Source of the DNA: a virus
Direction: 5' to 3' (one strand)
Length of the DNA: 64,000 nt
IMG/VR virus record: IMGVR_UViG_3300028835_001449
Location: 1 to 64,000 of that record
The translations under genes were made by a program, and so were the position numbers. Positions 24,816 to 33,626 of the stretch are shown one piece after another (within the stretch, counting starts at the first letter, position 1; each line of letters opens with the position of its first letter). The notes below the pieces were generated by a model. That model was not told the origin of the DNA. It did no database searches and saw nothing but the letters and a program-made list of their open reading frames with translations.

Positions 24816-26003
24816 TTAATCGAATGCAATTCTAAGTTCGTCGTCGCCTGCCGCTGATCCAACCGCATCAAAAGGCAGCTCGATCATCACTTCCTCGTCG
24901 CCCGAAAGAACCGGAGCTTTGTACTCTATCTGCGGGCAAAAGACTCTCATTCTGTTGCCTGACACATCTCCCGCAGGAACGATAAGAGCATCCTTCTCCC
25001 GTTTATCCGCCTTGTAGAAATACCTCGATCCTGCTGGGGCGTAGTACATGGTCAGAGTGCCGTTGACATCCCTGAATGTGGGCGCACCGTATGCTGTTGC
25101 GTAGGCCAGGCCGTTCTTCTCGTCAATATAGTACTTGATGTTATTTGTGAGTGTAATGGTAGCTGTGAGGACGACACATTGACTCGTGTCGATGGTAACG
25201 ACTCCCATCTTCCCGCAAATGGGTTTCTTCGTGTCAACTGCTCCGCTAGTCGGATACCAACCTTTAACTGTCGCTCCGCTTGTTTCCTCTTCCGCAAGTC
25301 CCGGGGAAATTGTGATGATGTCAGTTTCGTAGTCAATGGATGTGATCAGATACCCGGTTGCCGGTGTGTTATCACCGACTGAAATTCTGATGTTTGAATC
25401 CGAGAAACGTTTTGAGTGAGTGACGTGAAGTGTTGTGGCGTCTTTGGCTTCCGTCTGTGAGAGCGTTGACTCACCTGCCAAGAATTGCCGCATGAAACTC
25501 CCGCTCCAAGCCAGCGATGCTATCGCGTCTCCAGCGATGCTTATCTCGAGCGTTTCAACCGTGCATCCCATCATGGCAAAAACCGTGGTTCCGACCTTTC
25601 TCCACAAGCTGAAGCTGGGGATGGTCAATGAGCTGTCAAGCACGTACAGGACACCTTGACTCCAGTTGGCACAAGCGGCAGGAGAGTTTGTTAGACATTT
25701 CCGTCCCAACGCGGCTTCTAACAGAACATCAACTTCGGGCTTTGTTCCCACAACTCCGGATGGCTTGACGTACGTGGTAAAGCTCCACTCTCCGGGATTG
25801 ACCCAACAACTGAGCGGACTCATTCTCGACCGCTGGCCTCTGATCTGTTCATCTTCCAGCAACTCACGTTCTTGACCCGTAGTTGCCACTCCGACGGCAA
25901 GTACTCTGTCAGTAACGTCGGGTCTGACCATCACTCCTTCTTGCCCGACGGCTTCCTTCTTGACGAAGAGCTGTTCCTCGTTTGCCTTTGCGTATGTTCT
26001 CAT
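24816..26003 (-). CDS. Major tail (tube) protein (395 aa)
   Basis: Gene order (between the connector/terminator genes and the chaperone pair) and size fit a tail tube protein with extra domains. The N-terminal part (NPGEWSFTTYVKPSGVVGTK plus FSLWRKVGTTVFAMMGCTVE) has the strand pattern of tube proteins. The central region (LHVTHSKRFSDSNIRISVGD) looks like an inserted Ig-like or surface domain, which explains the length above the usual 150-250. Probably the most abundant tail protein. Confidence 0.7.
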   Translation of the reverse strand: MRTYAKANEEQLFVKKEAVGQEGVMVRPDVTDRVLAVGVATTGQERELLEDEQIRGQRSRMSPLSCWVNPGEWSFTTYVKPSGVVGTKPEVDVLLEAALGRKCLTNSPAACANWSQGVLYVLDSSLTIPSFSLWRKVGTTVFAMMGCTVETLEISIAGDAIASLAWSGSFMRQFLAGESTLSQTEAKDATTLHVTHSKRFSDSNIRISVGDNTPATGYLITSIDYETDIITISPGLAEEETSGATVKGWYPTSGAVDTKKPICGKMGVVTIDTSQCVVLTATITLTNNIKYYIDEKNGLAYATAYGAPTFRDVNGTLTMYYAPAGSRYFYKADKREKDALIVPAGDVSGNRMRVFCPQIEYKAPVLSGDEEVMIELPFDAVGSAAGDDELRIAFD

Positions 26004-26022
26004 GTTATAACTCCTCCATCAA

Positions 26023-26295
26023 TTATTCACTTCTAACCTTCCAACCGACATCGATACCGTTTTTCTTACCTTCACTTATGGCAATTACGTAGCCGTCATA
26101 GACTCTTTTGGGTACCTCAACCCAAACACCCTTCGGACATGTGGCAACGCCCGGTATTGCTCTGGGCGCATTCGTAGACATTAAGAAGAATCGGGATGGG
26201 GGAGAGGGTGGGGGAGTGGGTGGTTTTGGTTTTTTTGGATAATACTTTTGATAAGAAACTGACTTTATTGGCTTCTGCTTCCTTGCTCTAGGCAT
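26023..26295 (-). CDS. Small tail-region protein with Pro-rich linker (90 aa)
   Basis: A basic N-terminus is followed by a Pro-rich run (KKPKPPTPPPSPPS, about residues 20-35) and a compact C-terminal part (GVWVEVPKRVYDGYVIAISE). The Pro run makes the + strand strikingly G-rich around 26195-26240. Function unknown. It overlaps the next gene by 8 bp. Confidence 0.5.
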   Translation of the reverse strand: MPRARKQKPIKSVSYQKYYPKKPKPPTPPPSPPSRFFLMSTNAPRAIPGVATCPKGVWVEVPKRVYDGYVIAISEGKKNGIDVGWKVRSE

Positions 26296-26701
26296 TGGCT
26301 ATCTCCTTCTCATACAAAATTTCCAAGCTGAGAATAACCTCCCATAATGGAAACTCACCGCCATACCGCACGCTCCTTACGTGACAACAGGTACACGTTC
26401 CGTTCAGAGTTATATCACCACCGATTGCATCTTTCAACTCTTTTGTCAATGTTTCTTTCTGTGTGTCCGAGTCCGGCTCATCTATATAATAGCAAGTCAA
26501 ATCAACGAAAAACGAGTACATATCGAAGCCACCAACCTCGCCTCTCGTTGTCTCCTCGACCGCTATAATCTCATTCAATGGAACTTCAGCTAATGTTCGC
26601 ACGGTCATATCAAGCTTTGCATTGGCATTAACGACAGTATTAACACTGGCTGTGTTTACCTGATTTGCTAACGCCGCTAATATCAATTGTGCTTGTGACA
26701 T
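26288..26701 (-). CDS. Putative tail completion/terminator protein (137 aa)
   Basis: Start at 26701 in a TAATG overlap; a longer N-terminus is rejected. The alpha/beta pattern (NEIIAVEETTRGEVGGFDMYSF ... FPLWEVILSLEILYEKEI, given here in parts) fits small tail terminator proteins located just before the tube gene. No sequence signature is decisive. Confidence 0.5.
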   Translation of the reverse strand: MSQAQLILAALANQVNTASVNTVVNANAKLDMTVRTLAEVPLNEIIAVEETTRGEVGGFDMYSFFVDLTCYYIDEPDSDTQKETLTKELKDAIGGDITLNGTCTCCHVRSVRYGGEFPLWEVILSLEILYEKEIANA

Positions 26702-27123
26702 TATACCCTGCTCAAATAACTTACCTCGAGTGTTAGGATGCCAACACAATGAGGCTCTAAGAATCCCTCATCCGTGACGACCCGAACTACCTTAGTATTA
26801 TAGACCTTAGTACCCCGAGTCACATCATCGAGTATTTTATCGACTGTGGCACGAATGAGAGCATCTAACTTCGTACCCAAATCTCCCTCCTCACTATAAT
26901 CAAAGACTACGACAACTATCGTATGAGTGACCTTGATAACATCCTGCAAGAACCTCATCCTGTCCCGTCGCACATCGTTCAGGAAGCTTGATGGATACTC
27001 ATAATTCTCATAGTCCTCCTGATGATGACGTTCGCAGTCCTTCATTGTCCTGCCGTTTACGCTAACCGTCTTTATATCTGCAACGAGGTCAAGCAGAACA
27101 TCTTCGGCGGTCGTATATCTCAT
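26701..27123 (-). CDS. Putative tail terminator-like protein (140 aa)
   Basis: Sits between the HK97 gp10-like gene and the tail tube genes. Contains THTIVVVVFDYSEEGDLG and GILTLEVSYLSRV, alternating strands as in gpU/HK97 gp11-type terminators that cap the tube. Its C-terminal half resembles the next gene's (both end in LEVSYL/LEILYE), so the two may be paralogues. ATGA-coupled. Confidence 0.55.
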   Translation of the reverse strand: MRYTTAEDVLLDLVADIKTVSVNGRTMKDCERHHQEDYENYEYPSSFLNDVRRDRMRFLQDVIKVTHTIVVVVFDYSEEGDLGTKLDALIRATVDKILDDVTRGTKVYNTKVVRVVTDEGFLEPHCVGILTLEVSYLSRV

Positions 27124-27611
27124 GACATTTTCCCCCGTTCAACCGCTTCCCGTGTCCTGCGTGCGACCTCGGATTTAAACAACTCAATCTTCCGTTCGAG
27201 ATTTGCTCTCGTCTGACTGACGAATAGATAGGGTCGAGTCCCCGGATGATGAACAATCGTTGTGAAAATTGTCTGCCCGTTAATTTCAAACACAAGCAAT
27301 GGGTTGCCCATGATGATGTGTGGTGATGTCCCGTGCTCGAGATACCACAGAAGCTCTGGATGATCCGATGCCGTGCCGATGATAATCTCATCAATCCATC
27401 CGTGCATATCCTTCTTCGCCATTCTCGTATACATATCGGCAAGATGGGTTCCGGGTTTATCTGAGCGTGGCGTTGTCCGCTTCAACTGCTCCATTGCCTC
27501 ACCTGTGAGAGACCATAATCCCGCTCCTGTATGTCGCTTGAACGACATGAGATTATTGGCAATCTTCTTAAAATGGCTTAGGTCTGGCTTCAGAGTTATT
27601 GCTTGTTCCAT
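27120..27611 (-). CDS. HK97 gp10-like head-tail joining protein (163 aa)
   Basis: The central segment (LLWYLEHGTSPHIIMGNPLL, then FEINGQTIF and VHHPGTRPYLF) matches the HK97 gp10 family, where H-G-T/S...G and HPGT-P are hallmarks. Such proteins join the neck to the tail. Length fits the family. A weak ribosome binding site precedes 27611. Confidence 0.8.
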   Translation of the reverse strand: MEQAITLKPDLSHFKKIANNLMSFKRHTGAGLWSLTGEAMEQLKRTTPRSDKPGTHLADMYTRMAKKDMHGWIDEIIIGTASDHPELLWYLEHGTSPHIIMGNPLLVFEINGQTIFTTIVHHPGTRPYLFVSQTRANLERKIELFKSEVARRTREAVERGKMS

Positions 27612-27618
27612 CTTACGC

Positions 27619-28314
27619 TTACGCCCAAAACGTCGGAGCCTTCTTCGACTCCACTGTCATGGCATCATAAAACTTCTTCTCCAATGTCCGAGCATCCTTC
27701 AGCTCTGGGTCTGACAGCGTCCACGGAAACTGTCCTCCCGTATGGGAAATTGCACTCAACCGTTTCTGTCTCCTCGCCCTCACTTTTAACGCCTGAGATA
27801 TGGCGTACCACACGATAAACTTCTCGAACCTATCCTTACACAATGCCAAAGTCCAAGCCTTAATATAAATGTAATATACCCTATCGCCTGTTGTTGATGG
27901 CGGAGGAAGCAACCATAATTTTTCCGTTGCCTCGTTCCAATCCCAATCGGCTCGATCTGCTATCTGCTGAGCCTTCAACGCATCGACATACTGCGTTACC
28001 TGATCGAGCATAACATCATAACCCTCGGCTGGAAACTCAACGTCAAACTCACCGCCGAAAATGTCTGCCATTGTGGCTCGTCCACCTGCCCAACCGACAA
28101 ATACCACCTCTATTGCATCTTCGTGGACAGAATAGTCCGGCTGATCACCTACTGTTTCTATATACGACGTCGCCCAGTTTGGAATGTACCTATCGAACTC
28201 TTCTAAAGCTTCGGCGATCCAATTCTCGATATTAGCGTCTGGAACAATATCAACTGGCGGCTTTCCCGCTTCTAGCCTTATCCTTGTTACTAGTGCGCTT
28301 GCGTCCAGTCCCAC
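27619..28314 (-). CDS. Head-tail connector / adaptor protein (231 aa)
   Basis: The N-terminus (ALVTRIRLEAGKPPVDIVPD, then ANIENWIAEALEEFDRYIP) has the typical pattern of phage adaptor proteins that bind below the portal: a helix, an acidic turn, then IxxWIxEAxxEFxxY. GTG start seven bases after AAGGAGG, 65 bp inside the preceding gene. Conserved gene order with the gp10-like protein supports the call. Confidence 0.65.
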   Translation of the reverse strand: MGLDASALVTRIRLEAGKPPVDIVPDANIENWIAEALEEFDRYIPNWATSYIETVGDQPDYSVHEDAIEVVFVGWAGGRATMADIFGGEFDVEFPAEGYDVMLDQVTQYVDALKAQQIADRADWDWNEATEKLWLLPPPSTTGDRVYYIYIKAWTLALCKDRFEKFIVWYAISQALKVRARRQKRLSAISHTGGQFPWTLSDPELKDARTLEKKFYDAMTVESKKAPTFWA

Positions 28315-28501
28315 GGCGTGACCTCCTTAACTTCGGATTCGGATTTTCGGCCAACCTAATGCGAATAATTTCACCGACTTTACCGGGCAAAATATGTACT
28401 GGATTGCCCATGGCATCATAAAAGACTTGCTCCACCTTTGTTTTGTTTTTATACTTCTCTTTATAATACTCATAACCTTCTCGAGCAACTTGCTTTGCCA
28501 C
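28250..28501 (-). CDS. Small virion-region protein with shared QVxYD/PG module (83 aa)
   Basis: GTG start six bases after GGAGG. Residues about 18-46 carry the recurring module: Y-K-N ... EQVFYDAMGNPV ... L-P-G-K. It also occurs at the N-termini of two glycosyltransferases (43275-46067, 46076-47044) and in the genes at 51322 and 52956. The rest is a strongly basic tail (RRSRRGTGRKRTSNKDKA). Preceded by a conserved promoter-like element. Attachment or docking role inferred. Confidence 0.6.
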   Translation of the reverse strand: MAKQVAREGYEYYKEKYKNKTKVEQVFYDAMGNPVHILPGKVGEIIRIRLAENPNPKLRRSRRGTGRKRTSNKDKARSGKAAS

Positions 28502-28536
28502 CTGACACCTCCTTCAAAAATAATATCACACAAAGG

Positions 28537-28552
28537 ATTGCAGTTTGCAACC
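28537..28552 (-). promoter_or_regulatory. Repeated late-promoter-like element, copy 1
   Basis: Reads GGTTGCAAACTGCAAT on the minus strand, 35 nt before the GTG start of the 83 aa module gene. It matches three other copies in the window at 12-14 of 16 positions. A TATTAT lies 19 nt beyond the TTG. Confidence 0.5.
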
Positions 28553-28560
28553 CTAGCGTC

Positions 28561-29646
28561 CTAAATATAATTGAGACTCATGCCGTCTTTATTAATACAT
28601 TTTTCAACTAATTCATTGACAATACACACTTCACACCTCGGACATGCCCTCGGAACGATTCTAGTTAAAAGCTCACGATGACTCTTCGAACCCCACCGCT
28701 TTAAAAATGCTTCAAATGGATACCACTTGCCTAACGAGAACTCCTCGTCTCCACGCCGATCAGGACATGGATGGAACTTGCCATCGGCGCCCAGCACGCC
28801 AATTAACGGCGTTGCATAACATTTCCTGAACCGAATCGCCCTATTCCATTCCCGCTCTACTTTATGTACTATGCCGTAAATATGAAAAGTCTCATCCTCT
28901 AATTCTTTCCGGGCTTCTCTGAGATAATACTCGGACTGCTTTCTCATTCCCTGTGAAAACCTATAACGTGAAAGGTATATCGGACGAATAAGAGCTATGT
29001 CTGCGCCCATTGTCTTCGCCAAATCACAGAATCCAAACTGTTCATTGAAAGTAGTATGATGAATAAGAAAACACATTGTTATTTTGGGACGGCCATCATC
29101 TCCCCTGTTCTGAGCCAGCCAACGAATATTAGTCATTACCTTGTCAAAATAATCGAGTCCTGCCTTCTTAACTCTCAAATACGTTGTTGAAGTTGCGGCA
29201 TCAACCGAAAACTCGACCCATTCAACATACTTCAGCACGGCCTTTCTAATACCATCCTTTTCCAAACACAAGCCATTTGTCTTTATTCCGACACGTATAC
29301 TGTTCTTATCTAGCTCCTTCAAAAAATCTACAATCCGAGGGTGAAACAATGGTTCACCACCAGAGAGTACAACATTCTTCACTCCCCACTCTTTTAAAAA
29401 TACTGGAATTTCGAGCAACCGAACATCGGAGATTGACGTCAGATTTGACGACCTGTAATCCTTATACTCGCACCATGAACAATGAACATTGCAGAGATTT
29501 GTAGGGTCAATTGTTAACGTGACTGGCGGTTGAAGGTTCTCTTCTGCGCCATTTACCCACCTAACCGCGGCTTCGATCCGCTCTCTATGTGCCAAAGCCT
29601 TCATACTATTATAAGGATTATAAACATTTATCATTTCTTTCCACAT
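28561..29646 (-). CDS. Radical SAM protein with SPASM-like C-terminus (361 aa)
   Basis: C-x3-C-x2-C Fe-S motif at about residue 52 (CNVHCSWC), followed by the SAM-binding GGEP block (VLSGGEPLFHP), a GIKTNG strand and a C-terminal Cys cluster (CYATPLIG, HPCPD, CPRCEVC) like SPASM/twitch domains that hold extra Fe-S clusters. Radical SAM enzymes generate a 5-deoxyadenosyl radical; in glycan loci they modify sugars or peptides. It is the last gene of the glycan island and is separated from the next gene by 98 bp containing an isolated TATAAT on the minus strand. Confidence 0.85.
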   Translation of the reverse strand: MWKEMINVYNPYNSMKALAHRERIEAAVRWVNGAEENLQPPVTLTIDPTNLCNVHCSWCEYKDYRSSNLTSISDVRLLEIPVFLKEWGVKNVVLSGGEPLFHPRIVDFLKELDKNSIRVGIKTNGLCLEKDGIRKAVLKYVEWVEFSVDAATSTTYLRVKKAGLDYFDKVMTNIRWLAQNRGDDGRPKITMCFLIHHTTFNEQFGFCDLAKTMGADIALIRPIYLSRYRFSQGMRKQSEYYLREARKELEDETFHIYGIVHKVEREWNRAIRFRKCYATPLIGVLGADGKFHPCPDRRGDEEFSLGKWYPFEAFLKRWGSKSHRELLTRIVPRACPRCEVCIVNELVEKCINKDGMSLNYI

Positions 29647-29744
29647 TGCCTATACCTCCAATATTCGTCAAACCCGTAAACTCAGGGTCAATTATATGAC
29701 TATCGTTCGCCTATGCTCCTCTCCTGCCCAAATTCACGCTATTT

Positions 29745-30695
29745 TTACCACCTCTCGATGGCTGGAGCATAGTTTTCCTTGAACCATCGAATAGTCCACG
29801 AAAGTCCTTCTTCCAATGCTGTGTCCGGAGTCCAGTGAAGGACGTCTTTCATCCTGGTAATATCAAAAACCTTCGCCTTCGCACCTTCGGGCTTTGACGT
29901 ATCCCACTTGACCTCACCTTCATACTCTACTAGCTTTTTTATATAATACACAAGCAGCTTGATTGCTGTGCCGATGCCTGTTCCTATATTTAATGGTATT
30001 GGTTCATCATACTTTTCTGTTGCTCGAAGAATACCTTCTGCAGCGTCATCAACAAACAAGAACTCACGAACAGGATTTCCAGTTCCCCAAACTGGCACAG
30101 TTAATGAGTTATTCTTTTGGGCTTCAACGAACTTTCGAATAAGCGCTGCTACGACGTGTGACCGCTCTGTATTATATGAATCCCATGGACCATAAAGATT
30201 TGCTAACATAACATGAATTCCATTGAACCCGAACTGTTGCCTGTAAGCATTGCATTGAATAACCATCATCTTCTTCACTGCTCCGTAGCACGCAACTGAA
30301 CCGTGACACGGACCCTTCCATAAATCCTTCTCCTGCATTGAGCCTGAAACCTCGCCTGGATATGAGCAAGCTGTTCCTACGCCTACGAACTTCTTTACAT
30401 TAGCCTTCGCACATGCATCAATAACATTTGTCTGCATTGACATATTCGTAAAATAAATATCTGCTGGTATCTTCATATTAATCTCGATTCCTCCATAAAG
30501 TGCGGCTGAATGGATGACAATCTCGGGATGAAAAACTTCAATCATTTCCTCTGCTCTATTCTTATCCATCAAATCATAATCGGCGCTCCTTGGAATAGCT
30601 ACGTGTGCACCCCTATCCTCCAATTTCTTGACAATAACCCTGCCTAAAAAGCCAGAGCCACCTGTTACCAAAACCTTTTTGTCTTTTAATTTCAT
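29745..30695 (-). CDS. NAD(P)-dependent sugar epimerase/reductase, GDP-fucose synthase-like (316 aa)
   Basis: Short-chain dehydrogenase fold with TGGSGFLGR cofactor motif at the N-terminus, a G-T-A-C-S-Y-P segment and the catalytic YGAVK (Y-x3-K), then NLYGPWD and VPVWGTGNPVREF as in GDP-L-fucose synthase (WcaG/Fcl), which makes GDP-fucose by epimerisation and reduction. Start at 30695 (MKLKDKK), ATGA-coupled to the small membrane protein. It may make a deoxyhexose for the island's glycan. Confidence 0.8.
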   Translation of the reverse strand: MKLKDKKVLVTGGSGFLGRVIVKKLEDRGAHVAIPRSADYDLMDKNRAEEMIEVFHPEIVIHSAALYGGIEINMKIPADIYFTNMSMQTNVIDACAKANVKKFVGVGTACSYPGEVSGSMQEKDLWKGPCHGSVACYGAVKKMMVIQCNAYRQQFGFNGIHVMLANLYGPWDSYNTERSHVVAALIRKFVEAQKNNSLTVPVWGTGNPVREFLFVDDAAEGILRATEKYDEPIPLNIGTGIGTAIKLLVYYIKKLVEYEGEVKWDTSKPEGAKAKVFDITRMKDVLHWTPDTALEEGLSWTIRWFKENYAPAIERW

Positions 30696-30832
30696 GTCTG
30701 CCTCACAAAGCTCCATACCCCGAGCACTACAAGCACAAGTAATATCCATCGTGCGGTGTCGGGATAGAGCATTCCAAAGAATCCGCACAGCACTAAAATA
30801 ACTATGCTTACCTCATTTTCGGTTATCTTCAT
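30692..30832 (-). CDS. Small two-span membrane protein (46 aa)
   Basis: ATG at 30832 behind CGAGG; product MKITENEVSIVILVLCGFFG then a second apolar helix (ARWILLVLVVLGVWSF), ending VRQT. It overlaps the epimerase start as ATGA. Membrane topology suggests it could tether or assist the island's enzymes at the membrane; this is inference. Confidence 0.5.
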   Translation of the reverse strand: MKITENEVSIVILVLCGFFGMLYPDTARWILLVLVVLGVWSFVRQT

Positions 30833-30842
30833 ACTGCCTCGG

Positions 30843-31028
30843 CTATTCACAGTTGATGATGCGGACATCCGAACACTTCTCTTTCAAGCCCGGGAACTGC
30901 TTGTAGAACGCCTTGTACAAATTCTTCAGCTTCCTGTCATCCGCTTCCGATGCCGGCATCCGCCTCACCGGCTTGGCGGGCACCCTCGTTGTTATCATTA
31001 CCTTAATGTTCGATGTTGTTGTTGTCAT
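30843..31028 (-). CDS. Hypothetical protein (61 aa)
   Basis: Starts at 31028 behind AGGAGG. Thr-rich N-terminus (MTTTTSNIKVMITTRVPAK) then a helical Lys-rich part and a CSDVRIINCE end. No similarity recognised. Lies between two epimerase genes. Confidence 0.5.
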   Translation of the reverse strand: MTTTTSNIKVMITTRVPAKPVRRMPASEADDRKLKNLYKAFYKQFPGLKEKCSDVRIINCE

Positions 31029-31036
31029 TCTTCCTC

Positions 31037-31963
31037 CTACACATTTGAATATTGAGGCTTTGGTTCGAAAGACTGAAACAGATCGATAAGCTGTGAAACT
31101 CCCGTTTCCAAACTCACAGTCGTTTCGAATCCCAGAGCTTCTATTTTCTCGGAGCTGACTTCGTAGTCCCGTTGATCTTCGTCCCTTCCAAAGTCGGCGT
31201 AGTGCAAATAATACTTCACTTTCTTCTTGATAAACTCCGCCACCTGACGCTTCGTTAAATTCAGGTCTACCGAGCCGATGTTAAAAACCTCACCTTGCAT
31301 TTTTTCAATGTTCTGAATCGCAAAAAGGATCGCCCTGGCCATGTCCAGCACGTGCACAAACGCTCGTCGATAATCCGCCTCGTAGACAACCAGATTCTTC
31401 TCTTTCACAGCCTTGTAGCAGAAGTCATTCACCATCAAATCAAGCCTCATCCTCGGAGACACTCCGTATCCAGTAGCAAATCTAAGGACAATAGAGTTCT
31501 CTCTCTCCCTGACCGCCTCCTCAGCTAAAACTTTTGTATCACCATAGACAGTGAGAGGATCTAACGGCAAAGCTTCTACACAAACCTCTGTTTTCTTCCC
31601 ATAGCACGAGTCCGTCGAAGCCAGTATGATTGGAGCTTCCTTATTCGCCGTACCACACACAGTCCGTGTGCCACCAACATTGACTTCGAGAGCTTCCCGT
31701 TCGAACTTCTTACAAATCGGGAACCCAACGAGAGCCGCTAAATGCACAATGATAGCGCAATCCTCAACACGTTTCTCAAGGGCGCCGGAATCTCTGACAT
31801 CCCCCTTCACAAACTCAAAGTTTTTATGCAGGAAGCACGCTAAAAGCCCGTCAACTCCCCACATCAGACTGTCGTACACTCGCACTTTGTGTCCTGCTTG
31901 CAGAAGCATAGGCACAAGCACGGAGCCGACAAACCCCGCTCCACCAGTTACTAAAATTCTCAT
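31037..31963 (-). CDS. NAD-dependent nucleotide-sugar epimerase/dehydratase (308 aa)
   Basis: TGGAGFVGS cofactor motif, a V-H-L-A-A-L-V-G block, STDSCYG and the Y-x3-K pair (VYGDTKVLAE) identify an extended SDR. The sequence most resembles UDP-glucose-4-epimerase or dTDP-glucose-4,6-dehydratase-like proteins but I cannot fix the substrate. Start at 31963 where the preceding stop overlaps as ATGA. Likely makes an activated sugar for the island. Confidence 0.8.
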   Translation of the reverse strand: MRILVTGGAGFVGSVLVPMLLQAGHKVRVYDSLMWGVDGLLACFLHKNFEFVKGDVRDSGALEKRVEDCAIIVHLAALVGFPICKKFEREALEVNVGGTRTVCGTANKEAPIILASTDSCYGKKTEVCVEALPLDPLTVYGDTKVLAEEAVRERENSIVLRFATGYGVSPRMRLDLMVNDFCYKAVKEKNLVVYEADYRRAFVHVLDMARAILFAIQNIEKMQGEVFNIGSVDLNLTKRQVAEFIKKKVKYYLHYADFGRDEDQRDYEVSSEKIEALGFETTVSLETGVSQLIDLFQSFEPKPQYSNV

Positions 31964-32880
31964 TTGCTTCTCTCCCATTCAATGATTTTATCTAAAGCAT
32001 TTTCAAGACGCCCAAACCCAAACCTCATTAACTTAAACAATTCACTCAAGTTCGCCACCCGACCACGCACATCTTCAAACCCTTCAGGGTACACCTGATC
32101 ATATGGCACAAGCACAATGTCCGACTTGCTCTTTGCCCCCGCCTTGATCAGCTCAGCCAGCTCCAAAATGGAGATGCCACAGTTGCTTCCAACATCGAGG
32201 GTCTTGCCTTTGCTCTCAGGAATGGATCCAAGGCGATCGAGCACCCGCACAGTATCTTCCACCGGGCAGAAGCTTCGTGTCTGCCGCCCATCTCCGTAAA
32301 CTGTTATCGGTTCACCCATCGTTGCCTGTCGTACAAACCTCGGCACTACCATCCCGTATGACCCTGCCTGTCTGGTACCGATCGTATTAAAAATTCTGAC
32401 AATGCTCACATCGAGACCATACTTCTTAGCATAGGACAAAGTCAAAGCTTCTGCTGTCAGCTTACTGAGAGCGTAGTTCCAACGGGTGAAGTTGAACGGC
32501 CTCCCTGCCTCCAAACTGTAGACCTCCGAGCTTGAAGCTATTACCACCTTTTGATGGGGAGCCAAATTCTCCAAAACGTAGCCCGTCCCGAATACATTTA
32601 CTTTCATAACTTGATAGGGGTCTTCCATGACCTTCAGCATCCCCACAACGGCGGCCAAATGGTAGATACGATCCGCCCATTTCACAAGGTCTTCCAACTC
32701 TGGGGAGAAGATGTCTTCCTCAATGAATTTAAAATTGTGATGGTTCATAGCTTGCAGTAAATTAGCTTTTGTGCCCGTGCTCAGATCATCAATAACGGAC
32801 ACAACATCGCCTTTAGCCAGATGATAATCCGTCAGATGTGATCCAATGAATCCAGCACCGCCAGTTATCAGAACTTTCAT
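31960..32880 (-). CDS. NAD-dependent sugar epimerase/decarboxylase-like (306 aa)
   Basis: Extended SDR: TGGAGFIGSHL, YHLAAVVG, ASSSEVY, and YALSKLTAEAL with the catalytic Y-x3-K. ITVYGDGRQTRSFCPVEDTV is typical of UDP-glucuronate decarboxylase and related dehydratases. Product would be a UDP-sugar. Start taken at the second ATG (32880) because of spacing from GGAGGAGG; ATG 32883 is also possible. Together with its two SDR neighbours it could supply two or three different sugars. Confidence 0.8.
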   Translation of the reverse strand: MKVLITGGAGFIGSHLTDYHLAKGDVVSVIDDLSTGTKANLLQAMNHHNFKFIEEDIFSPELEDLVKWADRIYHLAAVVGMLKVMEDPYQVMKVNVFGTGYVLENLAPHQKVVIASSSEVYSLEAGRPFNFTRWNYALSKLTAEALTLSYAKKYGLDVSIVRIFNTIGTRQAGSYGMVVPRFVRQATMGEPITVYGDGRQTRSFCPVEDTVRVLDRLGSIPESKGKTLDVGSNCGISILELAELIKAGAKSKSDIVLVPYDQVYPEGFEDVRGRVANLSELFKLMRFGFGRLENALDKIIEWERSK

Positions 32881-33626
32881 CATCCCTCCTCCGAATATCC
32901 CATGAACGACATTATCTCCCCCGCCCATGACCAGAACTTTTTATTCATGGCCGGTGAGAACTCATCCTTCCAGCCACCAGACAAGCCTCTCAATCCGAGT
33001 TTGCGAGGATCAACTCCTTCTGAAGCACGACGCTTCAACAATCGGCTATACCTTGTCCTCTCCACAGCCTGCTTAATAATTCGCAAACTCGTTTTTAATT
33101 TTGTAAACTTAACAACCTTCCTCGTTATAGCAAGGGGGTCTGCCAACAAGTCCTCGTACTTTACCATTAATGATTCAACACCTATCCATCCTCGAAGCCA
33201 AAAAGTAACGTGCACTTTCCACGACCCAAAAGGCATCATCCCGGGGATGAACTTATCAATGAGAAATTGCTTGAAGGACATTGACGAATGAACCGTACCC
33301 TGCCATAAGCCAAAATGATAACATGAGAGAGCAACATCCCTCCCATCCCTATAGCTATAGACTGCGTTTGGATATTTGAGGTAATACGATATCATATCGA
33401 AATGACATTTCACAAAGACGGGGTTGTACGAGTACGACTGGGCCACAATATCAGACCAACCCCGCTGATGAGCATCTGGTATAAACTTATCAATATCAAG
33501 ATACCCACAGTCGACTTCCGGGTGCTGAATGTTTGCGAGGAGAAGTCTCAGCCACGTGTTCCCCGAGCGGGGATAAGACACCAGCCAAATGAACTTCTCC
33601 ACTACTTTCTCCTTATGAGTATCCAC
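32880..33626 (-). CDS. PAPS-dependent sulfotransferase (248 aa)
   Basis: Contains the 5'-phosphosulfate loop (WLVSYPRSGNTWLR, residues 14-27), the 3'-phosphate site (YRDGRDVALS, about 92) and the C-terminal RGLSGGWKDEFSP block that resembles R-x-G-x2-G-x-W-K in cytosolic sulfotransferases. It transfers sulfate from PAPS to a hydroxyl of an acceptor. Full family length. Overlaps the epimerase stop at one base and the methyltransferase by 25 bp. Acceptor unknown; the island's glycan is the likely candidate. Confidence 0.88.
   Translation of the reverse strand: MDTHKEKVVEKFIWLVSYPRSGNTWLRLLLANIQHPEVDCGYLDIDKFIPDAHQRGWSDIVAQSYSYNPVFVKCHFDMISYYLKYPNAVYSYRDGRDVALSCYHFGLWQGTVHSSMSFKQFLIDKFIPGMMPFGSWKVHVTFWLRGWIGVESLMVKYEDLLADPLAITRKVVKFTKLKTSLRIIKQAVERTRYSRLLKRRASEGVDPRKLGLRGLSGGWKDEFSPAMNKKFWSWAGEIMSFMGYSEEG

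Noticed and set aside
26195-26240. G-rich plus-strand run that could form a quadruplex
   Set aside because: Explained by the Pro-rich codons (CCN) of the 90 aa protein on the other strand.
29647-29744. Isolated TATAAT in the gap before the 361 aa radical SAM gene
   Set aside because: No -35 box at a usable distance; not reported as a promoter.
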